64,000 nucleotides of DNA from Pectobacterium wasabiae CFBP 3304 (GTDB lineage Bacteria; Pseudomonadota; Gammaproteobacteria; Enterobacterales; Enterobacteriaceae): assembly GCF_001742185.1 (NCBI RefSeq), contig NZ_CP015750.1, forward strand, positions 4,774,001 to 4,838,000. The letters run 5' to 3'. Below, one piece after another: positions 18,772-28,174 of the stretch (position 1 is the stretch's first letter; each line of letters opens with the position of its first letter). Below the pieces are notes generated by a model. The model had not been told where the DNA came from, did no database searches, and saw nothing but the letters and a program-made list of their open reading frames with translations. Position numbers and translations under genes: made by a program.

Positions 18772-19569
18772 CTAGCAGTTAGAACTCAGGAATTGATAAA
18801 GATCTCGGGAGTGGTAACGCCAGACGTGCGCCTGATTCACGGGGACTAGTGGCATTAATGCATTACAAATCAGCACTTCATCCGCATCAGCCAGTGTGTC
18901 TACCGGTTCACTGACGATCTGTAGCTCGAAGTCAGAACCGGCCAGCAAGGCAATCATATGCTGTCGTGCAACGCCATCCACACCTGACTGGGATAAATCC
19001 GGCGTATAGACCCTGTGCCCTTTACGCCAGAATAAATTAGCGGCACAGCATTCCACTAGCGCACCTGAGGTGTCAAGCACGAGGGTCTCATCGGCTAAAG
19101 TCTCGTCAAGATGCGCACGAATCAACACTTGTTCAAGTCGATTCAAATGTTTTATTCCCGCCAACAGCGGGTTTCTCGCTAACGCCACAGGACTCAGGTT
19201 TAGGCTAATTCCCTGCTCACGCCAGTCGGCATACTGCGAAGGATAATCTGCCTGCATGACGATTCGAGTTGGCTGTAAACAGCCTTGCGCACTGTACCCA
19301 CGCCCACCGGTGCCGCGCGTTAGCATCACTTTCACTACACCGCTTGCACGACCCAGGGCGGCCTGTTTTATTTCAGCGTGCAGGCTTTCCCAGTCTAGCG
19401 TCGGAAATAATAAGCGCGTAGCAGCCTGTTGCAATCGCGCGATATGTCGATCGAGCCAAACAATCTCACCATCGCATACCCTGGCTGTCGTAAAGCAGCC
19501 GTCACCATACTGCGTACCTCGATCGAATGCCGAGATCTGTTCCTGTCGCAGGCCATTAACCCATAGCAT
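18772..19569 (-). CDS. pabC: Aminodeoxychorismate lyase PabC
   Basis: PabC is a PLP enzyme of fold type IV that releases pyruvate from 4-amino-4-deoxychorismate to give p-aminobenzoate for folate. Key motifs are DRGTQYGDGCFTTARV, the PLP Lys in LAGIKHLNRLEQVLIRAHL and ECCAANLFWRKG. Three starts are in frame (19623, 19590, 19569). Only ATG 19569 has a good site, GGAG six bases before it, and it aligns with E. coli PabC, giving 265 residues. A strong terminator stands between fabF and this gene, so pabC either has its own promoter or depends on read-through. Confidence 0.93.
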   Translation of the reverse strand: MLWVNGLRQEQISAFDRGTQYGDGCFTTARVCDGEIVWLDRHIARLQQAATRLLFPTLDWESLHAEIKQAALGRASGVVKVMLTRGTGGRGYSAQGCLQPTRIVMQADYPSQYADWREQGISLNLSPVALARNPLLAGIKHLNRLEQVLIRAHLDETLADETLVLDTSGALVECCAANLFWRKGHRVYTPDLSQSGVDGVARQHMIALLAGSDFELQIVSEPVDTLADADEVLICNALMPLVPVNQAHVWRYHSRDLYQFLSSNC

Positions 19570-19657
19570 AATAGGCTCCGTCTCATTCATCGCCGTCAGC
19601 TTGCCAGTAAAGCGACGCCGCACACAAGCAGGCGTATCTGATTTTATGCAGACAAAA

Positions 19658-19680
19658 AAAAACCCGGAAACCGGGTTTTT
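19658..19680 (-). terminator. Terminator between fabF and pabC
   Basis: A perfect 10-bp stem (AAAAACCCGG / CCGGGTTTTT) with an AAA loop has further A's in front, giving a long T run on the minus strand. It lies 17 bases after the fabF stop. Confidence 0.92.
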
Positions 19681-19696
19681 TAAGACGCTATCGCAA

Positions 19697-20938
19697 TCAC
19701 ACTTTACGGAAGATCAGAGAACCGTTGGTTCCACCGAAACCGAAAGAGTTGCAGAGTACATATTCCAGATTGCTGACCTGACGCGCTTCATGCGGCACAA
19801 AATCCAGATCGCAGCCTTCATCTGGATTATCCAGATTGAGCGTTGGCGGAACAGCCTGATCGCGCAGAGCAAGAATACTGAAGATAGACTCAACCGCCCC
19901 TGCCGCACCGAGCAAGTGACCCGTCATGGATTTTGTCGAACTAACCAGTACACGACTGGCGTCCGCACCAAATACGGATTTCACAGCCTGCGTTTCAGCT
20001 TTATCACCCGCTGGCGTAGAGGTGCCATGCGCGTTGATATAGCCGATCTGGCTCGTTGACACACTCGCATCACGCAGCGCGTTTTCCATCGCCAGTGCTG
20101 CGCCTGAACCATCTTCCGGCGGAGACGTCATATGATACGCATCGCTACTCATGCCAAATCCAACAATTTCTGCATAGATTTTCGCACCGCGCTTTTTCGC
20201 GTGTTCATACTCTTCCAGCACCATGAGGCCAGCGCCGTCACCTAACACAAAACCATCACGATCTTTATCCCACGGACGGCTTGCCGCCTGGGGATCGTCG
20301 TTGCGCGTAGACAACGCACGCGCGGCACCGAATCCACCGACGCCTAATGGCGTACTGGCTTTTTCTGCACCACCGGCCAACATCACATCCGCATCATTGT
20401 AAGCAATGATACGTGCTGCCTGACCAATATTATGCACGCCAGACGTGCAGGCCGTAGCAATAGAGATGCTTGGGCCACGCAGTCCGAACATGATAGTAAG
20501 ATGCCCGGCCACCATATTGACGATGGTTGATGGCACGAAGAACGGACTGATTTTACGTGGGCCACCGTTCACCAGCGCAGTGTGGTTCTCTTCAATAAGA
20601 CCCAGACCGCCGATGCCGGAACCAATCGCCGCACCGATACGCGGAGCGTTCTCTTCCGTTACTTCCAGACCGGAGTCCTGCATAGCCTGAACGCCAGCAG
20701 CGACACCGTATTGAATAAAGGCATCCATTTTGCGCGCTTCTTTACGCGAAATGAATTCCTCAGAATTAAAATTCTTTACTAAGCCAGCAAAACGCGTTGC
20801 ATAGGCACTAGTATCGAAATGGTCGATCAGGCTGATACCACTCTGACCGGCAAGAAGAGCACTCCAGGTAGACTCAACTGTATTGCCGACAGGAGATAAC
20901 ATGCCCAGTCCGGTCACAACTACTCGACGCTTAGACAC
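19697..20938 (-). CDS. fabF: 3-oxoacyl-ACP synthase II (FabF, KAS II)
   Basis: This 413-residue condensing enzyme elongates acyl-ACP with malonyl-ACP and converts palmitoleoyl-ACP to cis-vaccenoyl-ACP. The active-site Cys is Cys164 in [12 protein letters not shown]. The two His are in [11 protein letters not shown] and [12 protein letters not shown], and the C-terminal [13 protein letters not shown] is typical. It lies 81 bp after acpP with a hairpin terminator between them. Confidence 0.98.
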   Translation of the reverse strand: MSKRRVVVTGLGMLSPVGNTVESTWSALLAGQSGISLIDHFDTSAYATRFAGLVKNFNSEEFISRKEARKMDAFIQYGVAAGVQAMQDSGLEVTEENAPRIGAAIGSGIGGLGLIEENHTALVNGGPRKISPFFVPSTIVNMVAGHLTIMFGLRGPSISIATACTSGVHNIGQAARIIAYNDADVMLAGGAEKASTPLGVGGFGAARALSTRNDDPQAASRPWDKDRDGFVLGDGAGLMVLEEYEHAKKRGAKIYAEIVGFGMSSDAYHMTSPPEDGSGAALAMENALRDASVSTSQIGYINAHGTSTPAGDKAETQAVKSVFGADASRVLVSSTKSMTGHLLGAAGAVESIFSILALRDQAVPPTLNLDNPDEGCDLDFVPHEARQVSNLEYVLCNSFGFGGTNGSLIFRKV

Positions 20939-20986
20939 GCTTATCCTCCAGGGAGGGAAAAAAAGACACTGCGGGACAAAAAAACT

Positions 20987-21008
20987 TAGGCGGTCGAATG
21001 ACCGCCTA
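20987..21008 (-). terminator. Terminator/attenuator between acpP and fabF
   Basis: A perfect 9-bp stem (TAGGCGGTC / GACCGCCTA) with a GAAT loop is followed on the minus strand by AG and seven T's. It lies just after acpP, so it should hold fabF expression below that of the very abundant acyl carrier protein. Confidence 0.88.
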
Positions 21009-21019
21009 GATATGTTCGC

Positions 21020-21256
21020 TTACTGCTGGTTAGCCTGAATGAAATCAATGGCTGCCTGAACAGTCGTGATTTTTTCAGCTTCTTCGTCTGGAATCTCAGT
21101 ATCAAATTCTTCTTCCAGAGCCATTACCAGCTCAACAGTGTCAAGAGAATCAGCGCCGAGGTCATCAACGAAAGAAGCATTGTTTACGACTTCTTCCTGC
21201 TTAACACCAAGCTGTTCAACGATGATTTTCTTAACGCGTTCTTCGATAGTGCTCAT
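21020..21256 (-). CDS. acpP: Acyl carrier protein
   Basis: This 78-residue acidic four-helix carrier has the phosphopantetheine site in [12 protein letters not shown] (Ser37 counting Met). Nearly every residue matches E. coli AcpP, with small changes near GVKQEEV and the C-terminus IQANQQ. It lies between fabG and fabF, as in other Gammaproteobacteria. The 154-bp gap before it (to fabG) probably holds its own strong promoter. Confidence 0.99.
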   Translation of the reverse strand: MSTIEERVKKIIVEQLGVKQEEVVNNASFVDDLGADSLDTVELVMALEEEFDTEIPDEEAEKITTVQAAIDFIQANQQ

Positions 21257-21410
21257 ACTCTTAAATTTCCTATCAAAACTCGCTTTCGCGATGGTTTTCG
21301 TAGTGTATAAAATGTTTGAAAAGATGCAACAAAATCTCGGCTGGTCGAACCACGATTTTGTGCTATTTTGCGGTTATCACCGCAAATAAAGCAAATAGTT
21401 TTCGAGCTTT

Positions 21411-22145
21411 TTAGATCATATACATGCCGCCGTTGACATGCAATGTTTCGCCAGTAATGTAAGCAGCTTCATCAGAGGCTAAAAATACAACAGCACTGGC
21501 GATTTCTTTAGCATCACCGAGTCGGTTAGCTGGAACCGACGTCAAAATGCCTGCTCGCTGTTCTTCTGTCAATGCCTGAGTCATATCGGTTTCGATAAAA
21601 CCAGGTGCAACCACGTTGACCGTAATACCACGAGAAGCCACTTCACGCGCGAGGGATTTGCTGAACCCAATCAGCCCCGCCTTCGCTGCAGCGTAGTTTG
21701 CCTGTCCTGCATTGCCCATCGTTCCCACAACGGAACCGATGGTAATGATACGGCCAAAACGTTTCTTCATCATGGCACGCATAACCGCTTTAGACATACG
21801 GAATACCGAGGTCAAGTTGGTATCCAGAATATCGTGCCATTCATCATCTTTCATACGCATCAGCAGGTTATCACGGGTGATACCAGCGTTATTGATAAGA
21901 ATATCAATCTCTCCGAATTCCGCGCGAATTTCGGCTAACACGCTTTCTACTGATGCTGCATCAGCAACATTCAGCATATAACCTTTACCGTTCTCACCCA
22001 GCCAAGCGCTAATCGCCTCAGCCCCTTTTTCGCTGGTTGCAGTACCAATGACTTTTGCCCCGCGAGCAACCAACGTCTCGGCGATGGCACGCCCTATACC
22101 ACGGCTTGCACCGGTAACCAGCGCAATTTTCCCCTCAAAACTCAT
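21411..22145 (-). CDS. fabG: 3-oxoacyl-ACP reductase FabG
   Basis: This 244-residue short-chain dehydrogenase uses NADPH to reduce 3-oxoacyl-ACP. It shows the nucleotide motif TGASRGIG (residues 11-18), NNAG and the catalytic YAAAKAG (Tyr and Lys near 151 and 155), with the Ser in ITIGSVVGTMG. The C-terminus HVNGGMYMI is as in E. coli. It lies 14 bp downstream of fabD. Confidence 0.98.
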   Translation of the reverse strand: MSFEGKIALVTGASRGIGRAIAETLVARGAKVIGTATSEKGAEAISAWLGENGKGYMLNVADAASVESVLAEIRAEFGEIDILINNAGITRDNLLMRMKDDEWHDILDTNLTSVFRMSKAVMRAMMKKRFGRIITIGSVVGTMGNAGQANYAAAKAGLIGFSKSLAREVASRGITVNVVAPGFIETDMTQALTEEQRAGILTSVPANRLGDAKEIASAVVFLASDEAAYITGETLHVNGGMYMI

Positions 22146-22159
22146 TGTCTTCTCCGCTC

Positions 22160-23089
22160 TTATTTCTCAATCGCCGCTGATAGAGAAGCAGGATCGTTCA
22201 CCGCAACTGCTGTCAGGGTATCGACGATTCGTTTGGTTAAACCAGTCAATACTTTACCTGGCCCGACTTCTAACAGTGATTCAACGCCCTGAGAAGCCAT
22301 GAATTCAACACAGGCAGTCCAGCGTACTGGGCAATGAAGTTGGCGTACCAACGCATCACGAATAGCTTCAGGTGTGGTTTCGATGCTGGCATCTACATTG
22401 TTTACCACTGGGATGACCGGAGAATTAAAGGTCACGGATTCCAGCGCTACCGCAAGTTTCTTCGCCGCGGGTTCCATCAACGCGCAGTGTGACGGAACGC
22501 TGACAGGTAACGGCAGCGCGCGCTTCGCACCGGCTGCTTTACACGCAGCACCCGCACGCTCAACGGCGTCTTTATCACCCGCAATCACAACCTGACCCGG
22601 TGAATTGAAGTTTACCGGCGATACCACCTGCCCCTGCGCGGATTCTTCACACGCCTTGGCAATTGCAGCGTTATCAAGGCCGATGATGGCATACATCGCC
22701 CCAGTGCCTTCCGGCACCGCTTCTTGCATCAGTTTGCCACGCAATTCAACCAAGCGAACAGCCTGTTGGAAATCTAGAACACCAGCGCAAACCAGTGCAG
22801 AATACTCACCGAGGCTATGGCCAGACATCAACGCAGGCGTTTTTCCTCCCTGCTGCTGCCAGGCACGCCAGATAGCAACAGAAGCGGTCAGCAATGCAGG
22901 CTGTGTCTGCCAGGTTTTATTCAACTCTTCAACTGGCCCTTGCTGGGTAAGCTGCCACAAGTCATAACCTAAAACCTCAGAAGCCTGAGCAAACGTTTCG
23001 GTGACGATTGGGTATTCTGCCGCAAGTTCAGCCAACATCCCTACCGTCTGCGATCCCTGACCGGGAAACACCATTGCAAATTGCGTCAT
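22160..23089 (-). CDS. fabD: Malonyl-CoA:ACP transacylase FabD
   Basis: FabD transfers malonyl from CoA to ACP. This 309-residue protein has the substrate motif FPGQGSQ (residues 8-14), the nucleophile Ser92 in GHSLGEY, the catalytic His in VPSHCALM and the GPGKVLTGL signature. It follows fabH by 17 bp in the fab operon. Confidence 0.98.
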   Translation of the reverse strand: MTQFAMVFPGQGSQTVGMLAELAAEYPIVTETFAQASEVLGYDLWQLTQQGPVEELNKTWQTQPALLTASVAIWRAWQQQGGKTPALMSGHSLGEYSALVCAGVLDFQQAVRLVELRGKLMQEAVPEGTGAMYAIIGLDNAAIAKACEESAQGQVVSPVNFNSPGQVVIAGDKDAVERAGAACKAAGAKRALPLPVSVPSHCALMEPAAKKLAVALESVTFNSPVIPVVNNVDASIETTPEAIRDALVRQLHCPVRWTACVEFMASQGVESLLEVGPGKVLTGLTKRIVDTLTAVAVNDPASLSAAIEK

Positions 23090-23106
23090 ATCACAATCCT
23101 GTTTAA

Positions 23107-24060
23107 TTAAAAACGAACCAGCGCGGAACCCCAGGTGAAGCCGCCGCCAAAGGCTTCAAGCAGCACCAGTTGTCCTGGTTTAATACGCCCATCGCGCACA
23201 GCTTCATCAAGCGCTGAAGGCACAGAAGCGGCGGAGGTATTACCATGACGATCCAGCGTCACAACCACCTTGTCCATCCCCATACCCAGCTTTTTCGCCG
23301 TAGCGCTGATGATTCGCAGGTTAGCCTGATGAGGCACCAGCCAATCTAATTCACTTTTGTCCAGTTGAGCCGCTTGCAGCGTTTCTCCAACAATGTGTGC
23401 CAGTTCAGTCACTGCCACTTTAAAGACTTCATTACCCGCCATCGTCAGGTAAGCAGGTGTATCCGTGTGGTTACGATCCTGATGCGGTAACGTCAGTAGC
23501 TCGCCATAGCGACCATCGGCATGAAGATGGGTAGAAAGAATGCCCGGTTGCTCTGACGGCGTTAATAGCACGGCACCCGCACCATCACCGAACAGAATCA
23601 ACGTACCGCGATCTTCAGGGTCCAATGTACGAGACAAGGTATCGGAACCGATCACCAGTGCGTATTTCACCGCTCCACTTTTAACATATTGATCGGCAAC
23701 GCTCAGTGCGTAGGTAAAACCTGCGCAAGCAGCGGCCAGATCGAAGGCTATCGTATCTTTGATCCCTAATAATTGCTGAACCTGACAGGCTGAGCTAGGG
23801 AATGCATGGCTTGATGATGTTGTCGCAACAATCAGAAGGCCGACTTCAGAAGCATCAACATTCGCCATTTCCAGCGCTTTCTGCGCGGCGCGGTATCCCA
23901 TGGTCGCAACGTTTTCATCCGGCGCAGCAATACGGCGCTCACGGATTCCAGTACGTGTGACGATCCATTCGTCCGTCGTTTCCACCATCTTTTCTAAATC
24001 AGCGTTTGTCCTGATTTCTTCAGGCAGGTAGCTGCCCGTTCCGATTATTTTTGTATACAT
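23107..24060 (-). CDS. fabH: 3-oxoacyl-ACP synthase III (FabH, KAS III)
   Basis: FabH starts fatty-acid synthesis by condensing acetyl-CoA with malonyl-ACP. This 317-residue protein has the active-site Cys112 in DLAAACAGF, the His in VPHQANLRI and the Asn in HGNTSAAS, which together form the KAS III triad. It lies 6 bp after plsX. Confidence 0.98.
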   Translation of the reverse strand: MYTKIIGTGSYLPEEIRTNADLEKMVETTDEWIVTRTGIRERRIAAPDENVATMGYRAAQKALEMANVDASEVGLLIVATTSSSHAFPSSACQVQQLLGIKDTIAFDLAAACAGFTYALSVADQYVKSGAVKYALVIGSDTLSRTLDPEDRGTLILFGDGAGAVLLTPSEQPGILSTHLHADGRYGELLTLPHQDRNHTDTPAYLTMAGNEVFKVAVTELAHIVGETLQAAQLDKSELDWLVPHQANLRIISATAKKLGMGMDKVVVTLDRHGNTSAASVPSALDEAVRDGRIKPGQLVLLEAFGGGFTWGSALVRF

Positions 24061-24066
24061 GTACGC

Positions 24067-25113
24067 TTAGTCACTCTTGGGTAAAACCGCTTCTAGACGA
24101 GCGGCAATCCGCTCGGGAAGCTGCCGCCGTACCGTCTGCATTGCCTGTTCAATAGCAACCGCAAACGCTCTCTGGTTTGCTGCACCATGGCTTTTAATTA
24201 CAGTTCCCCGCAATCCTAGCAGGCATGCGCCATTATATTGATCGGGGTTCAAATGACCGAAACGCTTTGATAAGCGTTTTTGTAACAAACGTCCTAGCCA
24301 TTTCAACCACCAAGATCGTTTTTGTTTTTGCTCTGGGCCTGAAGCGGGTGATTTCAGCAGTGATAGAAACATCCTTACCACGCCCTCTACCGTTTTCAGT
24401 GTGACATTACCCACAAAGCCGTCACAGACCATCACATCCGTTTTTCCCGTCAGCAGATCGTTGCCTTCCAGATAGCCGATATAGTTTATTGATGGTGCCT
24501 CTTTTAGCTGTGCCGCTGCTTCACGGATAGTGCTTAACCCTTTGTTTTCTTCTTCACCGATATTCAATAACGCAACCCGGGGATTCGTCAGTTCCAGCAC
24601 TTCTTCTGCCATCACTGAGCCCATCACGGCAAACTGAACCAGCATCGTGCTGTCACAGTCAACGTTCGCCCCCAAATCCAACACGACGGTTTTCCCATGT
24701 TGCTGGTGAGGTAACACCGTTACTAACGCAGGTCGCTCAATCCCTTCAAGTGGCTTAATCAGGAGCTTAGCGAGCCCCATAAGTGCACCCGTGTTGCCAG
24801 CACTCACGCAGGCCTGTGCCCTGCCGTCTTTAATCAACTCAAGCGCGATGCGCATTGAAGTACCGCGACTCGCACGAATAGCCTGCGACGGCCTCGCATC
24901 ACTAGCAATAACCGACTCTGCCGGAACAACTTCCAAGCGGGAGAGTAAATTAGAATCGACTTTGGCAAGTAATGGAATAATCGCAGCAGGATCGCCGACT
25001 AATAACAAATTGAGAGCTGGATTAGAAGTCAGTGCCTGCAATGCAGCAGGCACTGTTACGCAGGGACCAAAATCCCCGCCCATCGCATCTAACGCCAGAG
25101 TTAGGCGTGTCAA
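24067..25113 (-). CDS. plsX: Phosphate acyltransferase PlsX
   Basis: PlsX turns acyl-ACP into acyl-phosphate for phospholipid synthesis. The protein shows [14 protein letters not shown] at the start, [24 protein letters not shown] and [13 protein letters not shown], all family signatures. There is no ATG near the conserved N-terminus. Two TTG codons are possible, at 25128 and 25113. The one at 25113 has AAGG seven bases ahead and yields LTRLTLALD as in E. coli, so it is chosen (348 residues). It lies between rpmF and fabH in the usual rpmF-plsX-fab order. Confidence 0.94.
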   Translation of the reverse strand: MTRLTLALDAMGGDFGPCVTVPAALQALTSNPALNLLLVGDPAAIIPLLAKVDSNLLSRLEVVPAESVIASDARPSQAIRASRGTSMRIALELIKDGRAQACVSAGNTGALMGLAKLLIKPLEGIERPALVTVLPHQQHGKTVVLDLGANVDCDSTMLVQFAVMGSVMAEEVLELTNPRVALLNIGEEENKGLSTIREAAAQLKEAPSINYIGYLEGNDLLTGKTDVMVCDGFVGNVTLKTVEGVVRMFLSLLKSPASGPEQKQKRSWWLKWLGRLLQKRLSKRFGHLNPDQYNGACLLGLRGTVIKSHGAANQRAFAVAIEQAMQTVRRQLPERIAARLEAVLPKSD

Positions 25114-25142
25114 GGTATTGCCTTGCAAATAATTCGCAAGAA

Positions 25143-25313
25143 TTACTTGGCAATGACCTTGCGACCGCGGTAGTAACCGTCCGCAGTGATGTGGTGACGC
25201 AGGTGAGTTTCGCCAGAAACTTTATCTACGGATACAGAAGCGGTAGTCAGCGCATCGTGTGAACGACGCATACCACGTTTGGAACGGCTAGGTTTGTTTT
25301 GTTGTACGGCCAT
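25143..25313 (-). CDS. rpmF: 50S ribosomal protein L32
   Basis: This 56-residue basic protein begins [20 protein letters not shown] and ends RGRKVIAK, essentially identical to E. coli L32 in the parts compared. It starts at the ATG read from 25313. It lies between yceD and plsX, linking ribosome and membrane-lipid synthesis in one transcript. Confidence 0.98.
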   Translation of the reverse strand: MAVQQNKPSRSKRGMRRSHDALTTASVSVDKVSGETHLRHHITADGYYRGRKVIAK

Positions 25314-25329
25314 GGACCTTACTCCTTAA

Positions 25330-25851
25330 TTACTTACGCTTTAAACTGGCTAATACGGCAAACGGATTTGGTTTTTCCGCCTCTGCAGGCAGTTGACCAA
25401 AAACCATGTCCGCTTCGGACACTTCACAGTGTTCAGAATCATGCACCGGGGCGATAGGCAACATCAGAATAATTTCATCTTCAATCATTGCCAGCAGATC
25501 GACTTCGCCAAATTCATCAACGCCGATCGGCTCATACGCTTCCGGTAACGCTTCGGCCTGTTCATCATTGACGACCGGGCTGAAACAGAATGTCGCATGG
25601 ACTTGATGCTCAAACGGCTTTCCGCAACGTTGACACATCAGTGTGACCGTAACGTCAGCGTTACCGTCGATCACTGCCAGACGCTGATTATCAATATTGA
25701 AAGATAAAGAGGCCTGAACATCACTATCCACACTCACCACTGATTCGGCAACACGCTCTACTTGTTCAGCCGAATAGATACCAACGTAATCTAAACGCTT
25801 CTGAGCAGTGCGGACCGCATCAAGGGTTAAGGGTAATTTTACCTTTTGCAT
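25330..25851 (-). CDS. yceD: YceD, DUF177 protein (23S rRNA accumulation)
   Basis: This 173-residue acidic protein of the DUF177 family begins [22 protein letters not shown]. It has a CQRC pair that, with a downstream Cys, resembles a metal or redox site, and the ending [11 protein letters not shown]. The family is linked to 23S rRNA accumulation, and it is co-transcribed with rpmF (17 bp gap). Its promoter lies in the 140 bp shared with divergent maf. Confidence 0.94.
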   Translation of the reverse strand: MQKVKLPLTLDAVRTAQKRLDYVGIYSAEQVERVAESVVSVDSDVQASLSFNIDNQRLAVIDGNADVTVTLMCQRCGKPFEHQVHATFCFSPVVNDEQAEALPEAYEPIGVDEFGEVDLLAMIEDEIILMLPIAPVHDSEHCEVSEADMVFGQLPAEAEKPNPFAVLASLKRK

Positions 25852-25991
25852 AGGGCGCGCATATTAACGTCGTAACGACATAGAGTCAAAGAAAAAGGCA
25901 GTGGTGCACCACCTTTCACCAATATTCGCTTCCAGAGCGGCGCACAGTTTAAAATGCCTTTCATCATTACGCTACGGTTTATCAAAAAATT

Positions 25992-26576
25992 ATGCAGCAG
26001 ATTGTTCTCGCCTCAACTTCACCTTACCGTCGAGCCTTATTGGAAAAGCTAACGCTTCCCTTTATTTGCGCATCGCCAGACATCGATGAAACCCCTCGCC
26101 CCGGCGAAGACGCCATCGATCTTGTAATCCGCCTGGCTGAAAGCAAAGCGCGAACGCTGGCCGCGCACTACCCCAATCACCTGATTATCGGTTCCGATCA
26201 GGTTTGCGTATTAGGTAACGCCATTACGGGAAAACCACACAATAAGGTTAACGCAACACGGCAATTACAGCAGGCCAGCGGAAAATGTGTGTCTTTCTTT
26301 ACCGGCCTGGCACTTTTCAATAGCGCGACGCAGGAAATACAGAGCCTCGCAGAACCCTTTGATGTCCATTTTCGAACGTTAACGAACGCAGAAATTGATG
26401 GTTATTTGGAGAAAGAACAGCCGTGGAACTGCGCGGGCAGCTTTAAAAGCGAAGGATTGGGCATTGCCCTTTTTGAACGGTTATCCGGGAGAGATCCTAA
26501 TACACTCATTGGGTTACCGCTGATCGCGCTAATAAAGATGTTACAAAAAGAGGGCATGAATCCATTGACGGTGTGA
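25992..26576 (+). CDS. yceF: 7-methyl-GTP pyrophosphatase, Maf family (YceF)
   Basis: This 194-residue Maf-fold nucleotide pyrophosphatase hydrolyses modified NTPs; the YceF subgroup prefers m7GTP. It shows the substrate loop [15 protein letters not shown] (residues 6-20), the catalytic Asp in [10 protein letters not shown], the KPHN loop and [17 protein letters not shown]. It is divergent from yceD and convergent with rluC, as in E. coli. Confidence 0.94.
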   Translation: MQQIVLASTSPYRRALLEKLTLPFICASPDIDETPRPGEDAIDLVIRLAESKARTLAAHYPNHLIIGSDQVCVLGNAITGKPHNKVNATRQLQQASGKCVSFFTGLALFNSATQEIQSLAEPFDVHFRTLTNAEIDGYLEKEQPWNCAGSFKSEGLGIALFERLSGRDPNTLIGLPLIALIKMLQKEGMNPLTV

Positions 26577-26583
26577 AAGAAAT

Positions 26584-26611
26584 CGGGATAGCCCAATAGA
26601 ACGCTATCCCG
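26584..26611. terminator. Hairpin between yceF and rluC
   Basis: A perfect 8-bp stem (CGGGATAG / CTATCCCG) with a 12-base loop lies between convergent genes. It is followed on the minus strand by ATTTCTTTC, so it mainly suits rluC. The T tract is only moderate. Confidence 0.6.
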
Positions 26612-26635
26612 ACAGACAAAGACATCGTGATGTGA

Positions 26636-27592
26636 TTAGATTTTTGTCTTGCGCAGCACTTGCAGACAGCGGCGTAACCCGCTATCCAATGGTGCTTCAA
26701 CTCTCAGCGTCTCACCCGTGTTCGGGTGCTCAAAACGCAGCGCCTGTGCATGCAGAAAGAGACGTTTTAAACCCGTACCTGTCAGTTGCTGATCGAACTC
26801 GCGATCGCCGTAACGGTCATCAAACGCGATTGGATGTCCAGCATACTGGGCGTGAACACGAATTTGATGCGTGCGTCCAGTGACAGGACTCGCCCGCACC
26901 AACGTCGCATGTTCAAAGCGCTCTTCTATTTTAAAACGTGTTTCTGACGGTTTACCTTCGCTGTTGACCCGTACTATGCGTTCACCGCTTTGCAGGATAT
27001 TTTTCAACAGCGGCGCCTGAACGACCTTACAGTGCGACTGCCATTGACCGCGAACCAGCGCCAGATAGTCTTTTTGCATACCTTTCAGCCGCAGTTGTTC
27101 ATGTAGAGAACGTAAGGCCGAACGTTTTTTGGCTACCAGCAAAACGCCCGAAGTATCGCGATCGAGGCGGTGTACTAACTCCAGAAAACGCGCTTCAGGG
27201 CGTAAAGCACGTAGCCCTTCAATCACACCAAAGCTCAAGCCACTACCGCCATGTACTGCCGTACCCGAGGGCTTATTCAGCACCAACAGGTAGTCATCTT
27301 CATAAATAATGCACTCGGCTAATGCCGCCACTTTGCCAAGACTGGCGGAAACAGGCGTTTCATCGCGTTCTGCCTGTCGCACAGGCGGAATACGAATGAC
27401 ATCACCGTCGAGCAATTTATACTCCGGCTTGACCCGTTTCTTATTTATCCTTACCTCACCTTTTCGCAAGATGCGGTAAACCAAGCTTTTAGGCACACCC
27501 TTTAAGTGGGTATGCAAAAAATTATCGATACGCTGCCCCGCTTCATCTGCGGAGATCGTCACAAATTGTACTGAAGGATTATCTGTTTTCAT
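26636..27592 (-). CDS. rluC: 23S rRNA pseudouridine(955/2504/2580) synthase RluC
   Basis: From ATG 27592 (MKTDNPSVQF, the E. coli N-terminus) it has 318 residues. An S4 RNA-binding domain (about 20-80, with LRKGEVRINKKRVKPEYKL) precedes the RluA-type catalytic domain. The catalytic Asp144 lies in HRLDRDTSGVLLVAK. SPVTGRTHQIRVH and HAQALRFEHP follow. It is divergent from rne, with a long leader between them. Confidence 0.96.
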   Translation of the reverse strand: MKTDNPSVQFVTISADEAGQRIDNFLHTHLKGVPKSLVYRILRKGEVRINKKRVKPEYKLLDGDVIRIPPVRQAERDETPVSASLGKVAALAECIIYEDDYLLVLNKPSGTAVHGGSGLSFGVIEGLRALRPEARFLELVHRLDRDTSGVLLVAKKRSALRSLHEQLRLKGMQKDYLALVRGQWQSHCKVVQAPLLKNILQSGERIVRVNSEGKPSETRFKIEERFEHATLVRASPVTGRTHQIRVHAQYAGHPIAFDDRYGDREFDQQLTGTGLKRLFLHAQALRFEHPNTGETLRVEAPLDSGLRRCLQVLRKTKI

Positions 27593-28174
27593 GATGCGCG
27601 ATTCTAAATAGAGCAACCCGATAGCGCCACTTCTTTTTCTGTGCTTAACTGTGTGTCTGACTTATGAAGATATTGTTGCACTTCCGGATACGTTAGGTTG
27701 TAGCATCAAACCCTGTCCGTTTTGGTGATCACAACAGGACTATCTTTATACAGACAGGCAAAGTCACCTTGCTATAACGGTATCAGCAATGGAATAATGC
27801 TTTTGCGTTTCCCATGCAGATTTCCGGTAGAACAAGGGGAAATTGCGAAATTATTAAATTTGCCTGATGACGCACACACGCAGCAATGGCGTAAGACGTA
27901 ATGCGAAATCAAGCAGTTAGCGGGCTGCGGATTGCAGCTTGACCGGCAAATGGAATCAGATCTGGCGACATTATTCAGAAGCTGTTCCCTCAGTAAATGC
28001 GCTGTTTTCCATAAGGAAACACAGGCTACCGAAACATGCGTCTCTATGCAGGCGACAACCGGGAGGTTGACGTCCCTGCGATAAGCCACGAGGCCATCGG
28101 TTCACTCCGGTCATGCGGTTCTTTTGTCCGCAGCTCTATCAATAATGCAAGTAAAAATAACGAGTAAGTTGAAG
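27593..28174 (+). promoter_or_regulatory. rne promoter and long 5' leader
   Basis: This 582-bp region separates the rluC and rne starts. In E. coli rne has a 361-nucleotide leader through which RNase E destabilises its own message. A leader of comparable size fits here, and stretches near 27830-27880 (AAATTGCGAAATTATTAAATTTGCC and flanks) are self-complementary. A 105-codon minus-strand frame (27772-28089) is judged spurious. The exact promoter was not identified. Confidence 0.55.

Noticed and set aside
27772..28089. 105-codon minus-strand frame upstream of rne
   Set aside because: It lies in the expected rne leader, has no start site, and its composition (many Cys and Ser without pattern) does not look like a protein.
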